Positions 51,950 through 61,186 of a stretch of DNA of 64,000 nt are shown piece after piece (within the stretch, counting starts at the first letter, position 1; each line of letters opens with the position of its first letter). The stretch is from assembly GCF_014930365.1 (NCBI RefSeq), contig NZ_JABXWI010000011.1, positions 214,289-278,288 on the forward strand, written 5' to 3'. The translations under genes and the position numbers were made by a program. The notes below the pieces were generated by a model. It had not been told where the DNA came from and searched no databases. It was given only the letters and a program-made list of their open reading frames with translations. The stretch is from Streptomyces caniscabiei. Its GTDB lineage: Bacteria; Actinomycetota; Actinomycetes; Streptomycetales; Streptomycetaceae.

Positions 51950-53128
51950 ATGGCCACCGCAGTCCGCCCACCCCAGCCAGTCCTCGCTTCCACGCCGCCC
52001 TCCCACTCCCGCCCCCGCCCGTTCCCCGCGCTCCGCCACCTCGGTCCGAACTGGTACGCCCCGGTCATGGGCACCGCGATCGTGGCCTCCGCCGGTGCCG
52101 GGCTCCCCGTGGGCGTCCCGGGTCTGCGGACGGCCTGTGCGGCGGTGTGGGCGCTCGCGCTCGTCGCCCTGGTCGCCGTCCTCGGCGCCCGCGCCCTGCA
52201 CTGGACCCACCACCGCGACCAGGCCCGCGCCGACCTCCTCGACCCGGCCGTGGCCCCCTTCCACGGCTGCCTCTCCATGGCCCTGCTGGCCGTCGGCGGC
52301 GGTGCCCTCGTCGTCGGCCGTGACTGGATCGGCGTGCGGGCGGCCGTCGCCCTGGACGTCGTGCTCTTCGGCGCCGGGACGGTCGCGGGCGTTCTCGCCG
52401 CCGTGGTCGTGCCGTATCTGATGATCGTCCGGCAGCGGATCGACGCGGAACGGGTCACCCCCGCCCTGCTGCTCCCCCTCGTCGCCCCGATGGTCTCCGC
52501 CGCGCTCGGTCCGCTGCTCGTGACGTATCTGCCGCCGGGGCAGGCCCGGCAGACGCTGCTGTTCGGCTGTCTCGCGCTGTTCGGGCTGAGCCTGCTGGCC
52601 ACCCTGGTCGTGCTGCCGGCGGTGTGCGGCCGGCTCGTCGCGGCGGGGCCGTTGCCGCTCGCGCTCACACCGAGCCTGTTCCTGGTCCTGGGCCCGCTCG
52701 GGCAGTCGACCACCGCCGTCGGCAACCTCGCCGACGCGGCCCCCGGCGCCGTACCGGCCTCGTACGCGCACGCCTTCGCCCCGTTCGCCGTTCTCTACGG
52801 TGTGCCCGTCCTGGGCTTCGCGCTGTTCTGGCTCGCGCTCGCCGCCGCCCTGGTGGTCCGCGCCCGGCGGCGGGGGATGGGGTTCTCGATGGCCTGGTGG
52901 GCGTTCACCTTCCCGGTCGGCACCTGTGCGACGGGTGCGACGGGGCTGGCCCGGCACACGGGGCTCGTCGCCCTCGACGTCCTCGCCGTCGCGCTGTACG
53001 CGCTGCTGCTGACGGCCTGGGTCACCGCCGCCGTGTGCACCGCGCGCGGTCTGGTCAGCGGCGCGCTGCCCGCAGCGCCGCGTCCAGCACCCGCGGAGCC
53101 TCGGCCAGCGACGGCCCGTACCAGGTGA
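51950..53128 (+). CDS. TDT-family (TehA/SLAC1-like) transporter
   Basis: ATG 51950 gives 392 residues with ten membrane helices. The start LGPNWYAPVMGTAIVASAGAGLPVG and inner segments (YLMIVRQRIDAERVTPALLLPLVAPMVSAALGPLLVTYLPPGQARQTLLFG, SMAWWAFTFPVGTCATGATGLARHTG) match the tellurite-resistance/dicarboxylate transporter family, which carries C4-dicarboxylates, sulfite or chloride. The C-terminal Pro/Ala-rich tail overlaps the convergent gene by 74 bases. Substrate not determined. Confidence 0.87.
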   Translation: MATAVRPPQPVLASTPPSHSRPRPFPALRHLGPNWYAPVMGTAIVASAGAGLPVGVPGLRTACAAVWALALVALVAVLGARALHWTHHRDQARADLLDPAVAPFHGCLSMALLAVGGGALVVGRDWIGVRAAVALDVVLFGAGTVAGVLAAVVVPYLMIVRQRIDAERVTPALLLPLVAPMVSAALGPLLVTYLPPGQARQTLLFGCLALFGLSLLATLVVLPAVCGRLVAAGPLPLALTPSLFLVLGPLGQSTTAVGNLADAAPGAVPASYAHAFAPFAVLYGVPVLGFALFWLALAAALVVRARRRGMGFSMAWWAFTFPVGTCATGATGLARHTGLVALDVLAVALYALLLTAWVTAAVCTARGLVSGALPAAPRPAPAEPRPATARTR

Positions 53129-53810
53129 GGTGCCGGCCGCTGAGCAGCGCGCACGGCAGCCCGGGGAAGGCCTCGGGGCCGTCGTCGGCGGTGAAGCGGT
53201 ACGGCTCGTCGGGCAGGACCACGACGTCGGGCGCGGCGGCCCGCAGCTCCTCCACGGGGACCCGGGGGTAGCGTTCGGCGTGCCCGGCGTACAGGTGGTC
53301 CACACCGAGCCGGGCGAGCACGTCACCGGCGAAGGTGTCCCGGCCGAGGACCATCCACGGCCGCCGCCAGACGGGCACGACGGCGGTCGTCCTACGGCCC
53401 GGCGTCAGCGGACCGTCGGCGGCGCCCGGCGGCCGGGACCACGCCGACTCCGCCTCGTCCAGCCAGCGCGGCCGGGAGCGGGCCCCGCAGGCGCGCAGCA
53501 CCCGGTCCAGTTCGGCGCAGGCTCCCGGCACGTCCCGTACCTCGGTGACGAGGACCTCGACACCCGCCTCGCGCAGGGCGGCCAGGTCGGGCTCGCGGTT
53601 CTCCTCCTCGTTGGCGATGACCAGATCGGGGGCGAGCCGGACGATGTCGTCGGTCCTGGGGTTCTTGGTGCCGCCGATCCGCACCACGTCAAGATCACCC
53701 GGGTGGGCGCACCAGTCGGTGGCGCCGACCAGCACGCCGGGCAGCGAGACGGCGACGGCCTCCGTCAGGGACGGGACGAGGGAGACGACCCGGGGGAGGG
53801 AGCGCGGCAC
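53055..53810 (-). CDS. Cytosolic BtuF-like helical-backbone metal/cobalamin receptor fold
   Basis: 251 residues. The two half-domains and long linker helix of class-III substrate-binding proteins are seen: RVVSLVPSLTEAVAVSLPGVLVGATDWCAHPGDLDVVRIGGTKNPRTDDIVRLAPDLVIANEEENREPDLAALREAGVEVLVTEVRDV and AERYPRVPVEELRAAAPDVVVLPDEPYRF. Unusually no signal peptide or lipobox precedes it, and no ABC partner genes are near. It may be a cytosolic cobalamin- or metal-binding protein. It lies 4 bases after the XRE-cupin gene, so the pair is an operon. Confidence 0.82.
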   Translation of the reverse strand: MPRSLPRVVSLVPSLTEAVAVSLPGVLVGATDWCAHPGDLDVVRIGGTKNPRTDDIVRLAPDLVIANEEENREPDLAALREAGVEVLVTEVRDVPGACAELDRVLRACGARSRPRWLDEAESAWSRPPGAADGPLTPGRRTTAVVPVWRRPWMVLGRDTFAGDVLARLGVDHLYAGHAERYPRVPVEELRAAAPDVVVLPDEPYRFTADDGPEAFPGLPCALLSGRHLTWYGPSLAEAPRVLDAALRAARR

Positions 53811-53814
53811 GACC

Positions 53815-54396
53815 TCACGCGCCCTTGCGGTGGCGGTCCTCCAGGGCCTCGATGTGGTCCGCGACCGCGACCACGATCACCCGGGTCTCGGGCTCGGTGG
53901 CCCGCCAGCGGTGCCGTACGCCACCGGACATGTACAGCGTGTCACCGCGTCCGAGGCGGTGGGCACGGCCCTCGGCCTCGACCTCGACGGCGCCGTCGAC
54001 GACGTACATCAGCTCGTCGTTGCGGTGCTGGACCTCGCGGCCCTCGTCGTGGTCGCCGGTGAACTCCATGGCGTGCAACTGGTGGTGACCGCGCACCAGG
54101 GAGCGCGAGGAGGCGTCGGGGGGCGTGAAGCCGTCCTCGTCGGCGGCGCGCACGACGTCGACGCTGCACGCCGGGTCGGCCGCGGCGAGGAGTTCGACGG
54201 CGGTGGTGCCGAGGGCGTCCGCGATGCGTTCCAGGGAGGGCCTGCTGGGGCGGGCCCGTTCGTTCTCGACCTGGCTGAGGAAGGGGACCGACAGGCCGCT
54301 GCGCTCGGCCACGGCGGCGAGGGTGAGCTCCTGTGCCCGGCGCCGCCGCCGGACGGCCGCGCCCACCCGAAGGGGCTGTTCTTTGTGGTCGCCCAT
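53815..54396 (-). CDS. XRE-cupin transcriptional regulator
   Basis: 193 residues. HTH: VGAAVRRRRRAQELTLAAVAERSGLSVPFLSQVENERARPSRPSLERIADALGTT; C-terminal cupin with EFTGDHDEGREVQHRNDELMYVVDGAVEVEAEGRAHRLGRGDTLYMSGGVRHRWRA (His/Glu/His positions for a metal or ligand). Such regulators sense small molecules such as amines or amino acids. First gene of an operon with the BtuF-like protein. Confidence 0.92.
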   Translation of the reverse strand: MGDHKEQPLRVGAAVRRRRRAQELTLAAVAERSGLSVPFLSQVENERARPSRPSLERIADALGTTAVELLAAADPACSVDVVRAADEDGFTPPDASSRSLVRGHHQLHAMEFTGDHDEGREVQHRNDELMYVVDGAVEVEAEGRAHRLGRGDTLYMSGGVRHRWRATEPETRVIVVAVADHIEALEDRHRKGA

Positions 54397-54983
54397 CGCT
54401 CCGGCTCCCTCCTTCGCTCGTCGGTCGGCTCGCGGACTCCCGTCGGGCGGGTCCGCGAACGCTCACTGGTCCGGGTACGGATGCCCACCCGTCCGGCACT
54501 CATCGGGCGCGCTTGTCCTGATGAGTTCTCTGCACCCTACGCATGTTCGGCAAACCGTTTCACGCGCCCGTCACATCCCTGTGAAACGGCAGGGGGTCCA
54601 TGCTCACACTTCTCGCCAGCGCGGCCACCACCCCGCCTCCGTTCTCGCGGCCTCGTCGCACCGCCCGGCGAGGGTCGTCGCGGCCCCGGCGACCGCGCGG
54701 AGCACCCCCTCCGGCACACCGTGTCACCACGCCGCCGGTGCGGGTCCGCCGACCGCCGTAGCCGTCCCGCGCAGCCACGACATCGTCCCTGGCGCTCGGC
54801 GCGGCCGCTCGCCGTCCCGCCAAGTCAGGGACTGCGGAGAGGAGTTGGGGACGCGGGAGCGGCCCGCACCACCCGGCCGCCGAGCGGCGGAACCGGGTGG
54901 ACGCGGACCGCCCCAGGGTTGTCCGGATCTTTCTCGTACGCCCGTACGCGAACCCCTTCGTACGTTCGGGCCGTCGCGACCTG
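54397..54983. other. Large intergenic region with an inverted repeat
   Basis: 587 bases between two leftward genes. I see CCGTTTCAC (54555-54563) with GTGAAACGG (54581-54589), perfect 9-bp arms 17 bases apart, about 160 bases upstream of the XRE-cupin gene and a possible operator for it. The open frames here have no family resemblance or ribosome site, so I report no gene. Confidence 0.5.
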
Positions 54984-57596
54984 CTACCTCACGGGGGCCA
55001 TCTCGTCGACGATCCCCGGGTGCGCGTCGATCCACTTCTCGACGCCCTCGTCCTCCTGGCCCCGCCCGGCCTTCCGGACGGCCTGCTCCAGGCTCATCAG
55101 CTCGTCCGGGGTCATGTGCCAGTTCTTCAGCCAGCCGTTCAGCTCGGCGTACTTCTCGGGGAAGTCCCGGTGCGCGAGCGTACGGATCTGGTTGTTCGCG
55201 CCCCAGGTCTTCTCGGGGTCGGCGAGCCGCGTCAGGTCGTACGCGTCGTACGCCCAGTGCGGCGACCAGAGCACGACGGCGATCGGCTCCCTGTTCGCGT
55301 AGGCGCGGTCCAGCTCGGCGAGCATCGAACTCGTCCCGGCCTCGGTGAGCTTGAAGTCCGACAGCCCGTAGGCCGGCATGACGGTGTTCTCCAGGCGGAC
55401 CATCTGACCGGTGCCGGGCTCGATGCCGACGATCCGGCCCTTGAACTCGTCCTTGTGCGCCCGCAGATCGTCCATCGTGCGCACACCCTTCACGTACGAC
55501 GGGACGGCGATCTCCAGTGACGTCCTGTCGTACCAGGCGCCGAGGTCGACGAGATCGGCGCGGTACTTGTCCCAGTACGACTTCTGCGCCACCGGCAGCC
55601 AGGCGTCGAACTCGACGTCGACCTGCCCGGTGGACAGGCCCGTGTACAGCGGACCGATGTCGAGCTTGGTCTTCTTCGGCCGGTAGCCGCGCTTCTCCAG
55701 GACGTTCTCCCAGAGATGGGTGACGGCGACGCCCTCGTCCCACGCCGGGTAGCCGATGACCGGCGCGGCACCGGCCTGCCTGCCCCGCTCGTAGTGGGAC
55801 CCGGCGACCGGGGCCAGCTTGTCGACGATCCCGGGGTTCTTCTTCAGCCAGGCCCGGACGCCGTCCTCCTGGTGCCCCTTGCCCGCGTCCTGGATCGCCC
55901 CTTCGAGGGAGGTGAGCTGGGCGTCGCCGAGCTCGAAGTCCTTCAGCCACCGGGCGACCTGGGGCTCGTCCTTCGCGAAGCCCTTCCGCCCGAGGGTGTG
56001 GATCCCGTCGCCCGCGCCGAAGGCGCCCTCGGGGTCCTTCAGCTTGGTCAGCTCGTACTTGTCGTACGCCCAGTGCGGCGACCAGAGCGTGACCGCGACG
56101 GGTTCCTTCTTCTGGTAGGCACGGTCCAGCTGGGCCAGCATCGCGGAGGTGTTGGACTTGACCAGCTGGTACTCGCCCTCGAGTCCGTACCTGTGCTGGA
56201 CCTCGTCCTCGTAGAGCTTGGTCTCGCCCGCGCCGGGCTCGATGCCGTAGATCTTCCCCTTGAACAGGTCGGCCCTGCCCTTGAGGTCGTCGAGGGACTT
56301 CACGCCCTTGACGTAGGAGGGGACGGCGATCTCCAGCGAGGTCTTGTCGTACCAGCTGCCGTAGTCCTCCAGCCGGTCCTTGTACTTCGCCCAGTACGAG
56401 GCGTGCGTGGCCGGCAGCCAGGAGTTGGTCTGGATGTCGACGCTGCCCTGTGCCTGCCCGTTGTAGAGGGCGCCGACCTCCAGCGACCTGGTCTGCGGGG
56501 TGAAGCCGCGCCGCTGGAGGATCTCCTTCCAGAGGTAGGTGGAGGCGACGCCCTCGGGCCAGTCGATGTAGCCCATGCTGATGGGGCGGCCCTTGCCGAC
56601 GTCCGAGGTCACCTCGGTGCCGTCGTCCGACCGGCCGAAGACGTTCAGACCGCCGGCGACCAGCGCGAGGACGACCACACCGACCATCGCGACGGGGGTG
56701 GCCGGCTTCCAGCGCAGGAAGCCGAGGCCGCCGACGGCCGTGTGCGCCTTGGCGAGGGCGCGGCGGCCGAGCGGCGACACGCGCTGGTTGAGGGCGCCGG
56801 TCATCCGGTCGAGGTAGATCGCGAGGACGACGACCGCGATACCGCCCTCGAAACCGAGGCCGACGTCCACGGAGCTGATGCCGTCGTACACGGTGGAGCC
56901 GAGTCCGCCGCCGCCGACCATGCCCGCGATGACGACCATCGACAGGGCCAGCATGATCACCTGGTTGACGCCCGCCATGATCGTGGGCAGCGCCAGCGGC
57001 AGCTGCACCCGCCACAGCGTGCGGCGCGGATGGGTGCCGAACGCCTCGGCCGCTTCGACGAGTTCGGCGTCGACCTGCCGGATGCCGAGTTCGGTGAGGC
57101 GTACGGCGGGCGGCATCGCGAAGACGATGGTGGCGACCATGCCGGGCACCGGGCCCACGCCGAAGAAGAAGATGCCCGGGATCAGATAGACCATCGCCGG
57201 CATCGTCTGCATGAAGTCGAGCGCGGGGCGGATCGCGCCGCTGACCGCGCGGCTGCGGGCCGCCCAGACACCGATCGGCACGGCGACGGCGAAGATGATC
57301 ACACAGGAGACCAGCACCAGCGCGAGCGAGTTCATCGCCGGTTCCCACTGCTCGATCGAGTCGATGAGCGCCAGGCCCGCGAAGGCCAGCACACCGGGGA
57401 GCAGCCCGCGCAGCCAGACGGCGAGCACGGCGAGGATGCCGGCGAGCAGCAGGGGGTCGGGGGCGGTGAGCACCGCGTTCGCCGCGTCGTACATGGCCTC
57501 GACGACGACCTTGACGAGGTCGAAGAGCGGCCCGAGGTGGTCCCGCAGCCAGTCGACGCCGTGGGCGACCCAGTCGCCGAGGTGAACCCTAGGCAC
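54984..57596 (-). CDS. Glycine-betaine-type ABC permease fused to two substrate-binding domains
   Basis: 870 residues; GTG overlaps the ATPase stop by 8 bases. Residues 1-270 form the permease (helices from LLLAGILAVLAVWLRGLLPGVLAFAGLALIDSIEQWEP, EAA loop ELVEAAEAFGTHPRRTLWRVQLPLALPTIMAGVNQ). After another helix (about 290-310) come two OpuAC-type binding domains (about 330-580 and 600-870). Both repeat EGVA(S/V)T.LW..., YGSWYDKTSLEIAVPSYVKGV / LGAWYDRTSLEIAVPSYVKGV and LWSPHWAYD. A single OpuAC is usual; two in tandem suggest higher affinity, cooperativity or two substrates. Confidence 0.92.
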   Translation of the reverse strand: MPRVHLGDWVAHGVDWLRDHLGPLFDLVKVVVEAMYDAANAVLTAPDPLLLAGILAVLAVWLRGLLPGVLAFAGLALIDSIEQWEPAMNSLALVLVSCVIIFAVAVPIGVWAARSRAVSGAIRPALDFMQTMPAMVYLIPGIFFFGVGPVPGMVATIVFAMPPAVRLTELGIRQVDAELVEAAEAFGTHPRRTLWRVQLPLALPTIMAGVNQVIMLALSMVVIAGMVGGGGLGSTVYDGISSVDVGLGFEGGIAVVVLAIYLDRMTGALNQRVSPLGRRALAKAHTAVGGLGFLRWKPATPVAMVGVVVLALVAGGLNVFGRSDDGTEVTSDVGKGRPISMGYIDWPEGVASTYLWKEILQRRGFTPQTRSLEVGALYNGQAQGSVDIQTNSWLPATHASYWAKYKDRLEDYGSWYDKTSLEIAVPSYVKGVKSLDDLKGRADLFKGKIYGIEPGAGETKLYEDEVQHRYGLEGEYQLVKSNTSAMLAQLDRAYQKKEPVAVTLWSPHWAYDKYELTKLKDPEGAFGAGDGIHTLGRKGFAKDEPQVARWLKDFELGDAQLTSLEGAIQDAGKGHQEDGVRAWLKKNPGIVDKLAPVAGSHYERGRQAGAAPVIGYPAWDEGVAVTHLWENVLEKRGYRPKKTKLDIGPLYTGLSTGQVDVEFDAWLPVAQKSYWDKYRADLVDLGAWYDRTSLEIAVPSYVKGVRTMDDLRAHKDEFKGRIVGIEPGTGQMVRLENTVMPAYGLSDFKLTEAGTSSMLAELDRAYANREPIAVVLWSPHWAYDAYDLTRLADPEKTWGANNQIRTLAHRDFPEKYAELNGWLKNWHMTPDELMSLEQAVRKAGRGQEDEGVEKWIDAHPGIVDEMAPVR

Positions 57597-58728
57597 TGGC
57601 CTTCACCGCCCGTACGGCCTTGTCGCGCGGGGCGTCACAGGGCACGGGCGCGGCGCCCTGCGGGTCCGGCCGACCGTCCCGGTCGTACCGGCCGTCCCGG
57701 TCGCCGAGGAAGCCGATCAGGCGCCGCTGCGGCACCACGCCGACGAGGACGCCCTTCCCGTCGAGCACCGCGACCGGGTGGGACAGCCGGGCGCTGAGCG
57801 CGCAGAGGTCCGCGAACGGCATGTCGGGCGTCGCGGTCCCGCAGCCGCAGTCCGCCTCGTCGCCGCGCACGGCGGTGTCCATCACGGCTCGGGCGGTGAG
57901 CACCCGGGAGCGGTCGACGTCCTGGGTGAAGGAGGCCACGTAGTCGTCGGCGGGACGGATCAGGATGTCCTCGGCGGTGCCGGTCTGCACGATGCGGCCG
58001 TCGCGCATGACGGCGATGCGGTCGCCGAGACGCATGGCCTCGTTGAGGTCGTGCGTGATGAAGACGATGGTCTTCTTCAGGGTCTGCTGGAGCTCCAGCA
58101 GCTGGTCCTGCATGTCACGGCGGATCAGCGGGTCGAGCGCGCTGAACGACTCGTCCATCAGCAGCACGTCGGCGTCGGTGGCGAGCGCGCGGGCCAGGCC
58201 CACGCGCTGCTGCATCCCGCCGGACAGCTCGTCGGGCCAGGACTTCTCCCAGCCGGCCAGGCCACACAGGGCCAGCGCCTCGGTGGCGCGCCGCAGCCGT
58301 TCGGCGCGCGGCACCCCCTGGACCTCCAGGCCGTACGCGGCGTTCTCCAGGACGCTGCGGTGGGGGAAGAGCGCGAAGTGCTGGAAGACCATGCTGATGC
58401 CGGTGGCGCGCACCGCCCGCAGTTCGCGGTCGTCGATCGCGGTCAGGTCCCGTCCGCCGAAGCGGACGTGTCCCGCGGTGGGCTCCAGGAGCCCGTTGAG
58501 CATGCGCAGCAGTGTGGACTTGCCGGACCCGGACAGACCCATGACGACGAAGATCTCGCCCGGCTCCACAGTGAAGGAGGCGTCGATCACGGCGGCGGTG
58601 GTGCCCTCGGCTCGCAGTTCCTCGCGGTCGGCGCCGGCCCTCAGCCGGTCCACCGCGTCGTCGGGTCGTCTGCCGAACACCTTGAACAGGCCCTCGGCTT
58701 CGAGTCTGGATGACTCCCTGGCTGACAC
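57589..58728 (-). CDS. Glycine-betaine-type ABC transporter ATPase
   Basis: GTG at 58728 gives 379 residues, behind AAGAGG. Walker A is GLSGSGKST, signature LSGGMQQRVGLARAL, Walker B DVLLMDESFSALD and switch FITHDLNEAM. The QFxxxP-type and ProV/OpuAA-like N-terminal helix (SRLEAEGLFKVFGRRP) is present. A CBS-like C-terminus includes TARAVMDTAV...SHPVAVLDGKGVLVGVV with an insert CGCGT, an unusual Cys pair. It powers uptake of betaine, choline or proline for osmoprotection. Confidence 0.93.
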   Translation of the reverse strand: MSARESSRLEAEGLFKVFGRRPDDAVDRLRAGADREELRAEGTTAAVIDASFTVEPGEIFVVMGLSGSGKSTLLRMLNGLLEPTAGHVRFGGRDLTAIDDRELRAVRATGISMVFQHFALFPHRSVLENAAYGLEVQGVPRAERLRRATEALALCGLAGWEKSWPDELSGGMQQRVGLARALATDADVLLMDESFSALDPLIRRDMQDQLLELQQTLKKTIVFITHDLNEAMRLGDRIAVMRDGRIVQTGTAEDILIRPADDYVASFTQDVDRSRVLTARAVMDTAVRGDEADCGCGTATPDMPFADLCALSARLSHPVAVLDGKGVLVGVVPQRRLIGFLGDRDGRYDRDGRPDPQGAAPVPCDAPRDKAVRAVKASA

Positions 58729-58998
58729 ATGCACCTCTTGGTTCGCTACGAAACGGCCCGCCTCCCCCGCCCGCAGGCCGGCCGTGGAGCGCGGCGGGAT
58801 CGGCCCGCCCGGCCCGTGGTGTCGACACCACGACCGGCGCTGCTCCGGGCCCGCGCCTGCCCCGGCCCTACCGGGCGAAACGCGACCGTGGCCCGCTTCA
58901 CAGGGCATTCACCGCAGGCCAGGGGCGTTCACGGAACACCTCCACGGGGCGCACGCGCTGTCGCGAGGGGACACGCGGGCCGCCCCGCCGAGGGCCGC

Positions 58999-59095
58999 AC
59001 GCCGGTACGGCGGAGCCCGTACGCCGGAGCCCGTGCGGCGGTACGGCGGGGCCCGTGCGCCGGTACGGACAGTGCCGCGCGCCGGTGCGGGGAGA
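58999..59095. repeat. Degenerate 16-bp tandem repeats before the exonuclease gene
   Basis: The unit is ggtacggcggagcccgt with variants. The 410-base gap (58729-59140) otherwise shows no gene; it must hold the promoters of the ABC operon and of the exonuclease gene. Confidence 0.5.
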
Positions 59096-59140
59096 GCCGC
59101 GCGCTGCTGCGTCGGCGGCCGGGTGTCCGTGGGGTACGGC

Positions 59141-60073
59141 ATGATGCGGGACGTGACCCGACGCCTGATGCTTCTCGACACCGCCTCGTTGTACTTCCGC
59201 GCCTATTTCGGGGTGCCGGAATCCGTGAAGGCCCCGGACGGCACCCCGGTGAACGCCGTGCGCGGGCTGCTCGAATTCATCGACCGGCTGGTCAAGGACC
59301 ACCGGCCGACGGACCTGGTGGCGTGCATGGACGCGGACTGGCGCCCGCAGTGGCGGGTCGACCTGATCCCCTCCTACAAGGCGCACCGCGTCGCCGAGGA
59401 GCACGAGGCCGGGCCGGACGAGGAGCAGGTGCCGGACACGCTCTCCCCGCAGGTACCGGTGATCGAGGCGGTGCTGGACGCGCTCGGCATCGCGCGCGTG
59501 GGCGTCGCCGGGTACGAGGCGGACGACGTGATCGGCACCTTCACGGCACGGGCGGAGGAGCCGGTCGACATCGTCACCGGCGACCGCGACCTGTACCAGC
59601 TGGTCGACGACGAGCGCGAGGTGCGGGTGCTGTACCCGCTGAAGGGCGTCGGCACCCTGCAGCTCACCGACGAGGCGTGGCTGCGCGAGAAGTACGGGGT
59701 GGTCGGGCGCGGGTACGCGGACCTGGCCCTGCTGCGCGGCGACCCGAGCGACGGCCTGCCGGGGGTGCCCGGCATCGGCGAGAAGACGGCGGCGAAGCTG
59801 CTCGACCAGTTCGGCGACCTGGCCGGGATCATGGCCGCCGTCGACGACCCGGCGGCGAAGCTGACCCCGTCGCAGCGCAAGAGGCTCGACGAGGCACGGG
59901 CCTATGTCGCGGTGGCGCCCAAGGTGGTGCTGGTGGCGGCGGACGTACCCTTGCCGCACGTCGACACGGCGCTCCCGCGCGCTCCGCGGGATCCGGCGGC
60001 GCTGGAGGCGCTCGCAGCGCGCTGGGGGCTCGGCGGATCGTTGCAGCGACTGCTGGCGACGCTCGGGACGTGA
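59141..60073 (+). CDS. Stand-alone 5'-3' exonuclease (PolA N-terminal-like)
   Basis: 310 residues. N-terminal DNA Pol I exonuclease fold: RLMLLDTASLYFRAYFG, DLVACMDADWRPQWRVDLIPSYKAHR, EADDVIGTFTARAEEPVDIVTGDRDLYQLVDD and LALLRGDPSDGLPGVPGIGEKTAAKLLDQFG (helix-hairpin-helix). No polymerase domain follows, so it would cleave RNA primers or flaps by itself. Several Streptomyces have such an extra exonuclease besides PolA. Confidence 0.92.
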   Translation: MMRDVTRRLMLLDTASLYFRAYFGVPESVKAPDGTPVNAVRGLLEFIDRLVKDHRPTDLVACMDADWRPQWRVDLIPSYKAHRVAEEHEAGPDEEQVPDTLSPQVPVIEAVLDALGIARVGVAGYEADDVIGTFTARAEEPVDIVTGDRDLYQLVDDEREVRVLYPLKGVGTLQLTDEAWLREKYGVVGRGYADLALLRGDPSDGLPGVPGIGEKTAAKLLDQFGDLAGIMAAVDDPAAKLTPSQRKRLDEARAYVAVAPKVVLVAADVPLPHVDTALPRAPRDPAALEALAARWGLGGSLQRLLATLGT

Positions 60074-60211
60074 TGAGGTACGCCCGGCGGAGGGGGCGTA
60101 CGCCGGTGGGTGGGGTGACACTCGGTGGTGAGGGGTCTGAGGCGCGATTCACATCGTGAAGTCCTCGTCTTCGCTCCGAGCATGGGGTGTCGACAAGGGG
60201 GAGATGGTAAC

Positions 60212-60230
60212 TTAGGCAAGCCTTAGCTAG
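60212..60230. promoter_or_regulatory. Iron box upstream of the siderophore-interacting gene
   Basis: TTAGGCAAGCCTTAGCTAG matches about 14 of 19 positions of the DtxR/IdeR/DmdR consensus; it lies 18 bases from the start ATG. Iron repression of the gene is expected. Confidence 0.6.
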
Positions 60231-60247
60231 GTATTTGGGAGGCCGTC

Positions 60248-61093
60248 ATGGCAGAGCGTCCGGTACGCAGGACCCCGAAGCCCCACTCCGCGCGAGTCGT
60301 CCGCACCGAGCGGCTCACTCCGCACATGCAGCGCGTCGTACTCGGTGGCGACGGCCTCGCCGACTTCGCCCTGCGCGGCAGCACCGATCACTATGTGAAG
60401 CTCCTGTTCGGGCCCGAGGGCGTGACCTACCCGGAGCCCTTCGACATCGAGCGGATCCGCGCGGAGTTCCCCCGGGACCAGTGGCCGGTGACCCGGACGT
60501 ACACCGTGCGCGCCTGGGACCCCGAACTGCGCGAGCTGACCATCGACTTCGTGCTCCACGGCGACGAGGGTATCGCCGGTCCCTGGGCCACCCGCGTCCA
60601 GCCGGGCGAGCTGGTCCGCTTCCTGGGCCCCGGCGGCGCGTACGCGCCCAACCCGGAGGCCGACTGGCATCTCCTGGTCGGTGACGAGTCCGCCCTACCG
60701 GCGATCGGCGCCTCGCTGGAGGCCCTTCCCGACGGCGCCCGCGCGCACGCGTTCGTCGAGGTCGCCGGCGCCGAGGAGGAGCAGAAGATCAACTCCGACG
60801 TGGAGGTGGTCTGGCTGCACCGCGGGGACCGACCCGTCGGCGCTGCCCTCGTCGAGGCCGTGCGCGCACTCAAGTTCCCCGAGGGCCGACTGCACGCCTT
60901 CGTCCACGGCGAGGCCGGCTTCGTCAAGGAGCTGCGCCGCCTGCTCCGCGTCGAACTCGCCGTCCCCCGCGAGGACTTGTCCGTCTCCGGCTACTGGCGC
61001 CTCGGCCACGACGAGGACGGCTGGCAGGCCGCGAAGAAGGATTGGAACGCCCGCGTGGAGTCCGAGCAGGAGAGCGCCGCGACGACGGCCTGA
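60248..61093 (+). CDS. Siderophore-interacting protein (FAD ferric-siderophore reductase)
   Basis: 281 residues with GGGAGG before ATG. FAD site PVTRTYTVRAWDP, nucleotide region LRFLGPGGAYAPNPEADWHLLVGDESALPAIGASLEAL, and the C-terminal SIP domain FVHGEAGFVKELRRLLRVELAVPREDLSVSGYWRLGHDEDGWQAAKKDW. It releases iron from imported ferric siderophores in the cytosol. No siderophore or transporter genes are near, so it works with products made elsewhere. Confidence 0.93.
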   Translation: MAERPVRRTPKPHSARVVRTERLTPHMQRVVLGGDGLADFALRGSTDHYVKLLFGPEGVTYPEPFDIERIRAEFPRDQWPVTRTYTVRAWDPELRELTIDFVLHGDEGIAGPWATRVQPGELVRFLGPGGAYAPNPEADWHLLVGDESALPAIGASLEALPDGARAHAFVEVAGAEEEQKINSDVEVVWLHRGDRPVGAALVEAVRALKFPEGRLHAFVHGEAGFVKELRRLLRVELAVPREDLSVSGYWRLGHDEDGWQAAKKDWNARVESEQESAATTA

Positions 61094-61186
61094 TCCGGCG
61101 CCCCTGACACCGGGCGGGCACGCCCTGCCCGGACCGGCGCGCCGCCGGGTGCGCGCGTTCGGCCACGCCTGCCCGGACGGGGGCAT

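Noticed and set aside
54560..54823. Possible 87-residue gene on the minus strand
   Set aside because: No ribosome site, Arg/Gly-rich shadow composition, and no resemblance to any family.
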